The position numbers and the translations under genes are program-made. 30,667 bases of DNA from Vulcanimicrobiota bacterium (GTDB taxonomy: Bacteria > Eremiobacterota > Eremiobacteria > Baltobacterales > Baltobacteraceae), in NCBI GenBank assembly GCA_028287545.1, contig JAQBPL010000117.1, forward strand, positions 1 to 30,667, written 5' to 3'. The notes under the pieces are model-generated. The model worked only from the letters and a program-made list of their open reading frames with translations, had not been told where the DNA came from and searched no databases. Position 1 is the first letter of the stretch; each line of letters starts with the position of its first letter. Positions 15,351 to 23,919 of the stretch are shown here, piece after piece.

Positions 15351-16813
15351 CGGCGGCCGGACCAGGCGACGACACGCGCGATCTCATCGAAGGTCGTGAC
15401 GCCCTGGAGGAGTTTGGCGATCGCGTCCTGCGCCATCGGGCGGTACGCGCCGCGCGCCGCCAACTGCGCGACGGTAACGCTGGAGGCACCGCTGGCGATC
15501 GCGTCCCGAACCGCGTCGTCCACGTCCATCAGCTCGTACACGCCGACGCGGCCGATGTATCCGGAACCGGCGCACGTGCGGCACCCGCCCGCGACGTACC
15601 AGTGATCTTGCTCCGTGCCGAGCGCTTCACGGACGCCGGACGGAATCGACGCGGCGATGCGGCACTGCTCGCAGAGCGTGCGCACGAGGCGTTGCGCGAC
15701 GACGGCGGTGAGGGCGGCTGCGAGCGAGTGACGCGCTACCCCCAACTCTGCGAGCCGGTCGATGGTTCGCGGAGCGTCGTTGGCGTGGAGGGTGGTGAAC
15801 ACGATCTGGCCGGCAAGCGCTGCAGATACCGCGACGGCCGCCGTCTCGGCATCGCGCATCTCACCGACCATGACGGCATTCGTATCCTGCCGCATGAACG
15901 ACCGCAGCACGACCGGAAAGGTCAATCCGGCGCGCGCGTTCACTTGGACTTGCGAGACGTTGGGAAGGCGCATCTCGATCGGATCCTCGACCGAGGCGAC
16001 GTTGCGGGACACGGCGTCGAGCTGCGCGAGCGACGCATACAGCGTCGTCGTCTTTCCGCTGCCGGTCGGACCGGAGACGACGACGAAGCCCCAGGGCGCC
16101 GCGACCGTGCTGCGGTACCGCTCGAGGATCGCCGCCGGCATCCCGAGCGTCGTGAGGTCGGGGGCCGCCGCGTAGCGATCCAGCAATCGCACCACGAGCT
16201 TCTCTCCGTCGATCGTCGGGACCGACGAGACGCGCGCGTCGATCTCGCGCTGCTCGAACGGTATGCCGCAGCGTCCGTCCTGCGGTTGGCGGCGGTCGGC
16301 GATGTCGAGCCCCGCCAGCAGTTTGAGCCGCGACGAGAAGGCCGGAAAGACGTCGGCGGGGATCGCTTCGAGTTCTCGCAAGACGCCGTCGACGCGGTAG
16401 CGGACGCGTCCGCCGCCGCCGGCGGTCGGTTCGATGTGGATGTCGCTCGCGTGCCCGGCGATCGCCCGCGCGAAGACGAGATCGACGCTGCGAACCGCGG
16501 GTGCCTCGGCGCTGCGATCGCGTTCGCCTTCGCGCTGCGGCGCCTCACCGTACGCCGTGCGAAGATTCTCACGAATTGCGTCGCGCGCCATCGGCAGCGG
16601 ACGGATTCGCATCCGCGTCGCGGCGCGCAGCGCGTCCAAGACGTCGAGGTCGTCGGGATCCGGAACAGCGACGACGAGCGTGCCGTCGACGACGTTCAGC
16701 GGGAGAACGTCGTAGCGGAACGCGAGGGCGCGGGGAACGCGCGCTACGGCCTCGGGGAGCGCGGTAAAGCCGAACGCCGGCGCGGGAAGTGAGGTGGGAC
16801 GCGAGAGCGCCAT
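15347..16813 (-). CDS. pilB: Pilus extension ATPase PilB/GspE
   Basis: The product has 488 residues, shorter than the roughly 560 of classic PilB because the N-terminal domain is reduced. Visible motifs are Walker A (GPTGSGKTT, 248-256), the Asp box (VEDPIE, 275-280), Walker B (AVMVGEMRD, 313-321), the His box (TTLHANDA, 340-347), and a tetracysteine zinc site (Cys381, Cys384, Cys411, Cys414) that separates PilB/GspE from PilT. It powers pilin polymerisation. The ATG at 16813 begins the pilB-pilT-pilC-sigma operon, followed by pilT in a GTGA overlap. The ribosome site is weak (GAGGT, about 12 bases upstream). Confidence 0.94.
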   Translation of the reverse strand: MALSRPTSLPAPAFGFTALPEAVARVPRALAFRYDVLPLNVVDGTLVVAVPDPDDLDVLDALRAATRMRIRPLPMARDAIRENLRTAYGEAPQREGERDRSAEAPAVRSVDLVFARAIAGHASDIHIEPTAGGGGRVRYRVDGVLRELEAIPADVFPAFSSRLKLLAGLDIADRRQPQDGRCGIPFEQREIDARVSSVPTIDGEKLVVRLLDRYAAAPDLTTLGMPAAILERYRSTVAAPWGFVVVSGPTGSGKTTTLYASLAQLDAVSRNVASVEDPIEMRLPNVSQVQVNARAGLTFPVVLRSFMRQDTNAVMVGEMRDAETAAVAVSAALAGQIVFTTLHANDAPRTIDRLAELGVARHSLAAALTAVVAQRLVRTLCEQCRIAASIPSGVREALGTEQDHWYVAGGCRTCAGSGYIGRVGVYELMDVDDAVRDAIASGASSVTVAQLAARGAYRPMAQDAIAKLLQGVTTFDEIARVVAWSGRR

Positions 16814-16822
16814 GCCGATGCC

Positions 16823-16854
16823 GTGACCTCAAAAAGATGCAGGTACCGGGTCAC
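16823..16854. promoter_or_regulatory. Inverted repeat upstream of pilB
   Basis: The perfect 6-base arms GTGACC (16823-16828) and GGTCAC (16849-16854) are separated by 20 bases and lie just before the pilB start. They could be a regulator site or a hairpin in the leader. Nothing else supports either reading, so confidence is low. Confidence 0.3.
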
Positions 16855-17018
16855 TCGACGGACGCTTCACCCATCGCGCCACCGGCCATGGTGAACAAAT
16901 CGGAAACACGCCGGCAAAGTAGAGGCAACATTTCGGGGGTAATCTTAAATTTTGTTAATGTACGGGGTCTCCGGCGTGCTACGACAGGACCGCAAATGCC
17001 AAGACGCGGGACGTCACG
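16855..17018 (-). promoter_or_regulatory. Probable promoter region of the pilB operon
   Basis: This is the only non-coding stretch before pilB outside the repeat element at 17019-17239. It contains an AT-rich patch at about 16925-16965 in otherwise GC-rich DNA, as expected for a promoter. I could not identify a convincing -35/-10 pair or a c-di-GMP riboswitch. Confidence 0.35.
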
Positions 17019-17239
17019 CCCTGTCATCCCGAGCTTGTCGAGGGGCCCCGGTCGTCACGCGAGCGCCTTTATCGGCGAAAGTTCGCGCCGCAGCGCGGAC
17101 TTTGGCCGGTAAAGGCTGCCGAGCGTGACCCCGCAAGGTGGGGCGGTCGCCGAAGCGTCGTGTCCTCGCGGCTCCGGCTCGGCGCTCGACTGCGCTCGCG
17201 CCGAACGAAGGGTTCCTCGACGAGCTCGGAATGACAGGG
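17019..17239. repeat. Palindromic MITE-like element with inverted terminal repeats
   Basis: The ends 17019-17047 and 17211-17239 are inverted copies of each other, agreeing at about 25 of 29 positions, with core CTGTCATCCCGAGCTTGTCG and a related right end. Inside, 17065-17082 and 17099-17116 form a second inverted pair (16 of 18), and smaller GC hairpins follow. There is no open reading frame of its own. The structure fits a small non-autonomous element or an intergenic palindromic repeat. Its right end supplies the AGGGTGAG ribosome site just before the yjbQ ATG at 17244. Confidence 0.8.
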
Positions 17240-17243
17240 TGAG

Positions 17244-17672
17244 ATGACGGTTGCGCATACCGAATACCTGACGATTCGCACGGAGCGGCGCTATGAGATT
17301 CGCGACATCACGGAAGTGGTCGAACGGGTGCGGGCGGCGGCCGGGTTGTGGGATGGGTTCGTGCTGGTCAGCACGATGCACATCACGTCGAGCATCTTCG
17401 TGAACGATCATGAGTCGGGGCTGTGGCACGACATCATGATCTGGCTCGAGGAGCTGGCGCCGGCCGGGCTCGAGTATCAGCACCATCTCACCGGCGAAGA
17501 CAATGCGGATGCGCATCTCAAGCGCATGATCCTCGGACATCAAGTGATCGTGCCCGTCACGAACGGCGCGCTCGATCTTGGTCCGTGGGAGCGCGTACAC
17601 TACGGCGAGTTCGACGGTCAGCGTGAGAAGCGCGTGCTGCTCAAGGCCTTCGGCGTACAAGCTCCAGCGTAG
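17244..17672 (+). CDS. yjbQ: YjbQ/UPF0047 family protein
   Basis: The product has 142 residues, the normal family length. The core pattern is visible: [20 protein letters not shown] near residues 42-61, [20 protein letters not shown] near 80-99, and the C-terminal [14 protein letters not shown]. The conserved histidines and the trimeric beta-barrel fold are typical. The family has been reported to have weak thiamine-phosphate synthase-like activity, but its cellular role is unsettled. The ATG at 17244 comes directly after a palindromic repeat element that provides its ribosome site. It is convergent with the beta-hydroxylase gene, 15 bases from its stop. Confidence 0.92.
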   Translation: MTVAHTEYLTIRTERRYEIRDITEVVERVRAAAGLWDGFVLVSTMHITSSIFVNDHESGLWHDIMIWLEELAPAGLEYQHHLTGEDNADAHLKRMILGHQVIVPVTNGALDLGPWERVHYGEFDGQREKRVLLKAFGVQAPA

Positions 17673-17687
17673 TCGAGCGCTGCTCGT

Positions 17688-19349
17688 TCAGAGCGCGGCG
17701 CGCCGGGCTTCGTCGTTGCGCGCCCAGTACGAGCGCAGGTTTGCCGCGTGGCCGGCGACGTGGCCGTGGAGGCCTTCGAGCAGAGCGACTTCATCGTCGC
17801 TCAGATCCGGATGCCAGAGGTCGACGATGAGGACGATGCGCTCGCGGTCACTGTCGTTCCACGCGTCGTGGACGAACGCGTCGTCGAACACGATGCATCG
17901 GCCCGGCATCCACGTCCCCGGCATCCCGCCGACGGTGAGGCCGCAGTCGGGCGGCACGTCGAGCGCGAGGTGGACGCGCAAGCGCAGGTTGGTCGGTCCC
18001 GCGTGCGCCGCGATGCGCGTGTGCGGTGCCAACCGCGAGAAGTAGGCGAGTCCGGCGGGGCCGCGCACGATGCGATGGCGTTCGATCGCCGCCGCGGTCA
18101 CTGGGCACTGGGCGTAGACGTCGTCGTTGCGCAGACCGCGTTCGTACAGCAGCGAGACCTCCCAGTTTCCCTGGCGCGCGATCGGCTCGCTCTCGGGGTG
18201 GAACGCGCCGGCGTGCAGGGCCCGGCATTCACGCGCGATCTCCGGCGCGAGCCGTTCGAGATCCGCCACGATCGGAAAGGTCGCCGGGTCGTGCCACGGC
18301 CGCGCCGTCAAGCCGGGATACCGCTGCAGCGTTACGCGTCCGGCGTCGTCGCGCAGCCCCGCGACGTACGCGGCGAAGCGCGGCGGCAGCGGAACGGCGT
18401 GTGCAAGGAGGCCGTGCCCTTCCAGCCGCGCGTGGAGCGCGGCGGGTGTGCGCGCGTCGCGCAGGGTGGCGCGCACCCGTTCGGCGATGAAAGCGCCGCG
18501 CCGTTCATCCGCGGTCGCCGCCGCGATCGCGACGGCGGCGATTTCGCGCCACCGGTCGAGTGAGAGGCGCTTGTCCCACGGCGTGTTCCAGGCATTCAGG
18601 AGCGCGGTGCCCACTCGCGCGAGGACGCCGCCGCCGGCTGCATCGCCGCCGGCAAGCGTGGCGAGCGCCGCGAGAACGAGTGGTTCTCCGACGGCCTGCG
18701 CCGCGCGCGACGACGTCAATGCCGTCGCGTCCGGTACTTCCGCATCGGCGAACGCAGCGGCGTACGCCGAGAGGAGGTTCACCTCGTCGTCGCGCTCGAT
18801 GCGCAGCGTCCCGCGCTCGAAGACCGGCGGAACCACGAGCGCGCGCGTACGGGCCCACTCCGCAAGCTGTGAGGTCTGAGTGAGCCAGCGACCCGGCGAG
18901 CCGTCGGCGGACGCGGACTGCTCGGCCTCGTTCGCCAAATACAGGACGAGCAGGTCGCCGGCTTCCGCCGGCGCTACGTCGATCGGCGTGGCGTTGTCCC
19001 GCTGCGGCAAGCGCACGGTCGAAGCGAGGTCGTCCGGGGCGGCGGCGATCGCCGAAAAGAGATCGCGACGCTCGATCGAGCAGAAGAGGAAGATCAGCCG
19101 CTCCGCGTCCGCCCCGACCAAATCGCGGATCAGTGCGCGTTCGCTCGGATCTACCAGCGCCTGCGTGAACGTATCGGTCGCGTAGACGCTGTGCAGCAAG
19201 CCGGCCGAGCGCACGTGCGCCGGCTGTGCCCAGCGCTCGAGGATGGCGTGCGTACCGGTGAGGTGGCGGAGCAGCGAGGAGCGGCCGTGCGGCACGGCGT
19301 CGGCGCCGCGCTCGGCCAGTACCGCCAAAACGCGGGCAACGGTCTGCAT
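17688..19349 (-). CDS. Asp/Asn beta-hydroxylase-domain protein with HD-like N-terminal region
   Basis: The product has 553 residues from the ATG at 19349; an upstream in-frame ATG at 19520 adds unlike sequence. The first about 110 residues, including LRHLTGTHAILERW and GLLHSVYATDTF, resemble the DUF6817/HD-like domain. The middle (about 190-340) is helical and unrecognised. The C-terminal part (about 370-535) is an aspartyl/asparaginyl beta-hydroxylase domain with iron-site histidines at 449 (HAGPTN) and 494 (FDDAFVHDAWN), and the usual arginines. Such enzymes are Fe(II)/2-oxoglutarate dioxygenases that hydroxylate Asp or Asn in proteins. The substrate is unknown. The protein is cytosolic by its lack of signal or membrane segments. 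Confidence 0.85.
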   Translation of the reverse strand: MQTVARVLAVLAERGADAVPHGRSSLLRHLTGTHAILERWAQPAHVRSAGLLHSVYATDTFTQALVDPSERALIRDLVGADAERLIFLFCSIERRDLFSAIAAAPDDLASTVRLPQRDNATPIDVAPAEAGDLLVLYLANEAEQSASADGSPGRWLTQTSQLAEWARTRALVVPPVFERGTLRIERDDEVNLLSAYAAAFADAEVPDATALTSSRAAQAVGEPLVLAALATLAGGDAAGGGVLARVGTALLNAWNTPWDKRLSLDRWREIAAVAIAAATADERRGAFIAERVRATLRDARTPAALHARLEGHGLLAHAVPLPPRFAAYVAGLRDDAGRVTLQRYPGLTARPWHDPATFPIVADLERLAPEIARECRALHAGAFHPESEPIARQGNWEVSLLYERGLRNDDVYAQCPVTAAAIERHRIVRGPAGLAYFSRLAPHTRIAAHAGPTNLRLRVHLALDVPPDCGLTVGGMPGTWMPGRCIVFDDAFVHDAWNDSDRERIVLIVDLWHPDLSDDEVALLEGLHGHVAGHAANLRSYWARNDEARRAAL

Positions 19350-19522
19350 GGGTCGAGATACTTCGCGCGGTCGGCGGCGTTTCGTGCCGTCGGTTGCTTC
19401 CTTCCCCCCGCGAAGGTGTTCCCGATAAGGGCCATCCCAGTTTCTAAGGGAAATCTCAGGAGACAAGGGCATAAGCTTGCCGTTAGCGGCATACACTCGC
19501 CGCTGGAAGGACCCTTGCATTT

Positions 19523-20146
19523 ATGGTTCATCGACTTTCGAAACTCATTACCGCCGGCGGCATGGCGGCCGCGCTCGCGGTCGGATCGGTTCCGAAGCCC
19601 GCGTCCGCAGATACCGCTTCAACGCTCACCACCTTGGCCGGCGCGGCCGCGCTGATCGGTGGACTCGTCCTCTACAACAACTACCAGCACAAACGGCAAG
19701 CGGCGAACGCGATCGTCGGCTATACCCGTAACGGCGGAACCGTCTACGGCGACGGGCGGATCGTGATGCCGAACGGCCAGACGATCTATCCGAACAGCAA
19801 CGGCACGTACCCCTGGGGGCAGACCGCCTACTACAATCCGAATGCGAACGGCTACGTATACGACACGCAGCGCACCGGAGACTACGACACGACGCACCGC
19901 CACGGACGCGGTCACGCATACGGCCACGCAAACGGCAACAACGGCAACGCATACGGCCACGTGAACGGCAACAACGGCAACGCGTACGGCCACGGAAACG
20001 GCAACAACGGCAACGCGTACGGACACGGAAACGGGAACGCCATGCACGACACCAATCGGCCGGCGCCGCCTGAGGGCCACGCGCAGCAGAGCAAGAACGG
20101 TCACGGCCATCCCGACCAGCACGGCGACGAGAAGAACCCGCACTAG
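19523..20146 (+). CDS. Secreted Asn/Gly/His-rich tandem-repeat protein
   Basis: The product has 207 residues with a signal peptide (cut near residue 29, after ASA) and a second hydrophobic segment at about 36-50. The middle (about 65-120) contains TVYGDGRIVMPNGQTIYPNSNG and resembles exported Tyr/Asn-rich proteins. The region at about 130-172 is built of an 11-residue repeat, AYGHxNGNNGN, in nearly four copies. The tail is polar and rich in His, Asn and Gly. I recognise no enzymatic domain; a metal-binding or surface-structural role is possible because of the histidines. A strong terminator follows 18 bases after the stop. Confidence 0.75.
   Translation: MVHRLSKLITAGGMAAALAVGSVPKPASADTASTLTTLAGAAALIGGLVLYNNYQHKRQAANAIVGYTRNGGTVYGDGRIVMPNGQTIYPNSNGTYPWGQTAYYNPNANGYVYDTQRTGDYDTTHRHGRGHAYGHANGNNGNAYGHVNGNNGNAYGHGNGNNGNAYGHGNGNAMHDTNRPAPPEGHAQQSKNGHGHPDQHGDEKNPH
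19916..20038 (+). repeat. 33-bp tandem repeat (about 3.7 copies) inside the secreted protein gene
   Basis: Units begin at 19916, 19949, 19982 and 20015 and encode AYGHxNGNNGN. They differ at only a few positions, so copy number could change by slippage without breaking the frame. Confidence 0.88.
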
Positions 20147-20163
20147 CACTAGTCGCTAACGAA

Positions 20164-20202
20164 GAAGGCCGCTGCGCTCGAAGCGCAGCGGCCTTCTTTT
20201 TT
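20164..20202 (+). terminator. Strong rho-independent terminator
   Basis: Fifteen-base perfect arms (20164-20178 and 20182-20196) with a 3-base loop are followed by six T residues (20197-20202). It ends the transcript of the tandem-repeat protein gene. The other orientation has no T-run, so it is probably one-directional. Confidence 0.93.
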
Positions 20203-20234
20203 CGGCTCCTTTGCCGATCAACGATCGCGTGCGA

Positions 20235-20792
20235 TCACTGACAGGTAAGGCGGCCATTTCGATTGACGATGTCCGTTCCGCCGCACTGCCTCACGTTGAG
20301 CGACGTCGTCAACAGGTTGCCGTTGGCTTCGGGGCACGTTGCGGTCAGTACGCCGCCCCGCATCTGCGTGTTGCGGCAACTCTGCTGATAGGAGCCGGAG
20401 GGCGAAGAACCGCCGTAGTTCCCGTTTCCGTTGCCGTTTCCGTAGCCGTAGTTCCCGTTTCCGCTTCCGTTGCCGTTGCCGTTGCGGTAGTTTCCGTTGC
20501 CGTACCCTCCGGTATGATTGTGCCGGTATCCGTTGCCGGAGTTATCGACGTTGCAGCTCAGCTGGCCGTTGTAATTTGCGATGTCGCCGCGGCAGCTGTC
20601 GAGGGCGATGCTCGAACGTATGCGGCCTCCTTGCGAGCTGGTGCAGTTCGCGATGAGTTGGTCGCCGCGGACGTGGATGTTCGTGCACGATTGCTGATAC
20701 GAACCCGATGGAACCGTCTGCGCCCCGGCGGGTGCGATCGACGCCGCCAGGAGCGAGACGCCGAGCATGGCACGAAGAATGAGATGGGGCAT
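20235..20792 (-). CDS. Secreted protein with two cyanovirin-N (CVNH) domains
   Basis: The product has 185 residues with a signal peptide (cut near residue 24, APAGA). Two cyanovirin-N homology domains are visible (about 27-80 and 131-185), each starting PSGSYQQSC and containing four cysteines at matching places (36, 50, 67, 80 and 139, 153, 170, 184), as for two disulphides each. They are joined by an Asn/Gly/Tyr-rich linker (about 82-130). CVNH proteins are often carbohydrate-binding lectins; binding specificity is unknown here. The ATG at 20792 follows a GAAAGG ribosome site. The gene is convergent to the Asn/Gly/His-rich repeat protein. Confidence 0.88.
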   Translation of the reverse strand: MPHLILRAMLGVSLLAASIAPAGAQTVPSGSYQQSCTNIHVRGDQLIANCTSSQGGRIRSSIALDSCRGDIANYNGQLSCNVDNSGNGYRHNHTGGYGNGNYRNGNGNGSGNGNYGYGNGNGNGNYGGSSPSGSYQQSCRNTQMRGGVLTATCPEANGNLLTTSLNVRQCGGTDIVNRNGRLTCQ

Positions 20793-20961
20793 GCGTGGCC
20801 TTTCGTTTGCGGAGGCATACTCCGCGGAAGAAGAACAGCAGATCTCATGCCCAGTCTGATCCAATGTCTCACCCGAAAAGAAATCGCACGCATGCAATTC
20901 TCATCGAACAGCAAGCGTGCGATCGTATCTCCATCGGGTGCGGCGCCGGCGCCGCCGGACG

Positions 20962-22569
20962 CTAGCCTTTGATCGCTGCCGCGAGGACCTCCGGTGATGC
21001 GTGCGAGGCGAACTTCTTGAAGTTCTCGGCGAACAGCCCGGCGAGTTTCTTCGCCTGCGCGTCGTAGGCGGCTTTGTCGGCCCAGGCGTTGCGCGGGTTG
21101 AGCACGTCGCTCGGGACGTCGGGAACAGCGGCCGGGATCGCGAGGCCGAAGAACGGCTCGGTCTCGTACGCGGCGCCGGCCAGCCGGCCTTCGATCGCGG
21201 CGTTGACCATCGCGCGCGTGTACGCGATCTTCATGCGTTTGCCGACGCCGGGGCCGCCGCCGGTCCAGCCGGTGTTGACGAGCCAGCAACTCGCTTCGTG
21301 CTTGGCGATCCGCTCGCCCAGCAGCTTCGCGTACACCGTCGGATGATGCACCATGAACGGCGCGCCGAAGCAGGTCGAGAACGTCGCGGTCGGTTCGTCC
21401 ACGCCGCGCTCGGTGCCGGCGACCTTCGCGGTGTAGCCGGAGAGGAAGTGGTACATCGCCTGTTCGGGCGTGAGCTTCGAGATCGGCGGCAGCACGCCGA
21501 ACGCGTCGGCGGTCAGCATCACGATCGTCTTGGGATGCGACTGCACCATCCCGCTCTTGATGAAGTTCGGCAGGAAGTCGACCGGGTAGGCCGAGCGCGT
21601 GTTCTCCGTTTTCGCCGCCGAATCGAGGTCGAGCGCGCGCGTCTGCGGATCGTAGACGACGTTTTCCAACACGGTGCCGAAGTGGTGCGAGGCCGCCCAG
21701 ATCTCGGGTTCCGCCTCTTGCGAGAGCTTGATCAGCTTCGCGTAGCACCCGCCTTCGAAGTTGAAGACGCCGTCGGACGACCAGCCGTGCTCGTCGTCGC
21801 CGATCAGCGGCCGGTGCGGATCGGAGGAGAGCGTCGTCTTGCCGGTACCCGAGAGGCCGAAGAAGATCGCGACGTCGTTGTCCTTGCCGGCGTTCGCAGA
21901 GCAATGCATCGAGAGCACGTCGCGCAGCGGCATCAGGTAGTTCATCACGGTGAAGACGGACTTCTTGATCTCGCCCGCGTAGCGCGTGCCGCCGATCAAG
22001 ATCACCTTGCGGGCGAAGTTCACGAGCACGAAGGTCGACGTGCGGACGCCGTCGCGTTCCGGGTCGGCGTCGAACTCTGCCGCGTCGATCACGGTGAATT
22101 CCGGGACGAAGCCTTCGGCCGCGTCATCTGCGTCGTCGATGAACAGGTCGCGCGCGAAGAGGCTGTGCCAGGCGTACTGGGTGACGATGCGCACCGGCAG
22201 GCGATAGCGCGGGTCGGCGCCGACGTGGCAGTCGAGCGAGAAGATGTCCTTGCCGGCGAGATACTCGCCGACGCGCGCGAGCAGCCCGTCGAACACCTTC
22301 GCGTCGATGGATTTGTTCGCGCCCCAATCGATGTGCGTTTCGCTGCCCGGTTCGCGCACGAAGAACTTGTCCTGCGGCGAACGTCCGGTGTGCTTGCCGG
22401 TTTCGACGATCAGCTGGCCGTCGGCGCCGAGAATTCCCTCGCCCCGCCCCAGGGCATGCTCGTACAGCTGAGCAACGCTTTGGTTGCGGTACACGGTGCC
22501 GACGCCGGACAGTCCTAGGCTGGACAGATGTTCGTCGAAGGACTGCGAAGGATACGGTAGCGTGAGAAT
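20962..22569 (-). CDS. pckA: Phosphoenolpyruvate carboxykinase (ATP)
   Basis: The product has about 535 residues, the normal length. It shows GGTRYAGEIKKS (near 193-204), the P-loop GLSGTGKTT (238-246) and LIGDDEHGW (255-263), all typical of ATP-dependent PckA, which converts oxaloacetate and ATP to phosphoenolpyruvate and CO2 for gluconeogenesis. Family-like sequence begins with SFDEHLSSLGLSGVGTVYRN. No ATG or TTG lies near its start. The coordinates use an ATT at 22569 with an AGGAG site 7 bases upstream; a GTG at 22629 with a weaker site is the alternative and would leave only 33 bases to the divergent moeA. Identity is certain; the exact start is not. Confidence 0.93.
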   Translation of the reverse strand: MLTLPYPSQSFDEHLSSLGLSGVGTVYRNQSVAQLYEHALGRGEGILGADGQLIVETGKHTGRSPQDKFFVREPGSETHIDWGANKSIDAKVFDGLLARVGEYLAGKDIFSLDCHVGADPRYRLPVRIVTQYAWHSLFARDLFIDDADDAAEGFVPEFTVIDAAEFDADPERDGVRTSTFVLVNFARKVILIGGTRYAGEIKKSVFTVMNYLMPLRDVLSMHCSANAGKDNDVAIFFGLSGTGKTTLSSDPHRPLIGDDEHGWSSDGVFNFEGGCYAKLIKLSQEAEPEIWAASHHFGTVLENVVYDPQTRALDLDSAAKTENTRSAYPVDFLPNFIKSGMVQSHPKTIVMLTADAFGVLPPISKLTPEQAMYHFLSGYTAKVAGTERGVDEPTATFSTCFGAPFMVHHPTVYAKLLGERIAKHEASCWLVNTGWTGGGPGVGKRMKIAYTRAMVNAAIEGRLAGAAYETEPFFGLAIPAAVPDVPSDVLNPRNAWADKAAYDAQAKKLAGLFAENFKKFASHASPEVLAAAIKG

Positions 22570-22662
22570 TGACCTACTCCTCGGTAGCGGCCCGGGGGAA
22601 AAAGGCGAAATTCGCCCGGCGAGCAGCACTCGCCTCGTTAGAATACGCCGTGCGGGGCGATC

Positions 22663-23919
22663 GTGAGCGGATCGATGTCGGAGTTGTTCACCGTCATTCC
22701 GCCGGGCCAGGCGTTCGCCACCCTTGCGCACGGTTGTTCCCACGTCGAGCGCACCGAAATCGTGCCCTTGGCGGAGGCGCTGGGCCGGGTGAATGCGGCG
22801 GACGTCTTCGCCGCGGAGACGCTCCCGGCGTTCGCGCGCTCGACGATGGACGGCTATGCCGTGCGGTCGGCCGACACCCACGGCGCCTCGGAACAGTCCC
22901 CCGCCTACCTTGAATTGACCGGCGACGTCCCCACCGGAATCGTCCCCGCCGTGACCGTGGTCCCGCGAACCGCCGTGCGCATCCACACGGGCGCCATGCT
23001 CCCGCAAGGCGCGGACGCCGTAGTCATGGTGGAAGACACCAACCAGCATGGCGTTGAGATCGAGGTCCTGGCCGCGGCCGCCCACGGCGAGAACGTCCTC
23101 ACGATCGGCGAAGACGTGGCCCGCGGCGCACTGGCGATCCCCGCAGGGCGGCGGCTCCGCCCGGCGGACCTCGGCGGCCTCGCCGCACTCGGCATCACCG
23201 CCGTCCACGTTCGCGCCCGGCCCCGAATCGCGATCCTCTCGACCGGCGACGAGGTCGTCCCTGCCGGCGCGGCTCCCGGCCCGGCCCAGGTTCGCGACGT
23301 GAACGCGACGACGGTTGCCGCGACGGTCGAGCGCGCCGGCGGAATCGTTGTGCCCTGCGGGATCGCGCCGGACGACGAGCCCGCGCTGCTGGGGGCGGCT
23401 CGCGCCGCCCTCGAGGACGCCGACGCGCTCGTCCTCTCGGCAGGTTCGTCGGTGTCGGTGCGCGATCTCACCGGGCGGGTCGTCGACGCACTCGGCCGGC
23501 CCGGCGTCCTGGCGCACGGCATCGCGATCAAGCCGGGGAAGCCGACGGTCATCGCGCTCTGCGACGGGAAGCCGGTCGTCGGCCTGCCGGGAAACCCGGC
23601 GAGCGCGCTGGTCGTCGCGTGGCGCATCGTGCGCCCGCTGGTGCGGCTGCTCGGCGGCGAGGCGGTCGACGACGATGCGCTCGGCGACGAGCGCGAGCTC
23701 GACGCCCTGCTCGATCTCTCCGTGCCGTCGCGACCGGGACGCGAAGACTACGTGCCTTGCACCCTCCGGCGCGACGCCGCCGGCGCGCTGCACGCGATGC
23801 CGGTCTTCGGCGCGTCGAACTTGATCTTCACGCTGGTGCGCGCCGACGCGCTGATCGCCGTGCCGCTCGATCGCAGCGGCCTCGCGGCCGGCGAACGCGT
23901 GCGGGTGATCGTGCCGTGA
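22663..23919 (+). CDS. moeA: Molybdopterin molybdenumtransferase MoeA
   Basis: The product has 418 residues, the usual MoeA length. Motifs include STMDGYAVR (near 64-72), IHTGAMLPQGADAVV (near 108-122), RIAILSTGDEVV (near 187-198), and the C-terminal KPVVGLPGNPASALV (near 304-318). MoeA inserts molybdate or tungstate into adenylated molybdopterin. The GTG at 22663 is given; an in-frame ATG at 22675 is also possible. It is the first gene of an operon with a MoeA-PBP fusion, a MoaD-like protein and an aldehyde:ferredoxin oxidoreductase. Two MoeA proteins plus a tungsten-type oxidoreductase suggest this copy or the next serves tungsten, as known for paired MoeA in other bacteria. Confidence 0.95.
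   Translation: MSGSMSELFTVIPPGQAFATLAHGCSHVERTEIVPLAEALGRVNAADVFAAETLPAFARSTMDGYAVRSADTHGASEQSPAYLELTGDVPTGIVPAVTVVPRTAVRIHTGAMLPQGADAVVMVEDTNQHGVEIEVLAAAAHGENVLTIGEDVARGALAIPAGRRLRPADLGGLAALGITAVHVRARPRIAILSTGDEVVPAGAAPGPAQVRDVNATTVAATVERAGGIVVPCGIAPDDEPALLGAARAALEDADALVLSAGSSVSVRDLTGRVVDALGRPGVLAHGIAIKPGKPTVIALCDGKPVVGLPGNPASALVVAWRIVRPLVRLLGGEAVDDDALGDERELDALLDLSVPSRPGREDYVPCTLRRDAAGALHAMPVFGASNLIFTLVRADALIAVPLDRSGLAAGERVRVIVP

Noticed and set aside
17673..17687. Possible bidirectional terminator between yjbQ and the beta-hydroxylase gene
   Set aside because: Only a 5-base GC hairpin without a T-run is visible.
22570..23793. Long N-terminal extension of the pckA frame antisense to moeA
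   Set aside because: The extension has no PckA-like sequence and overlaps the whole of moeA; pckA family similarity begins near 22540.
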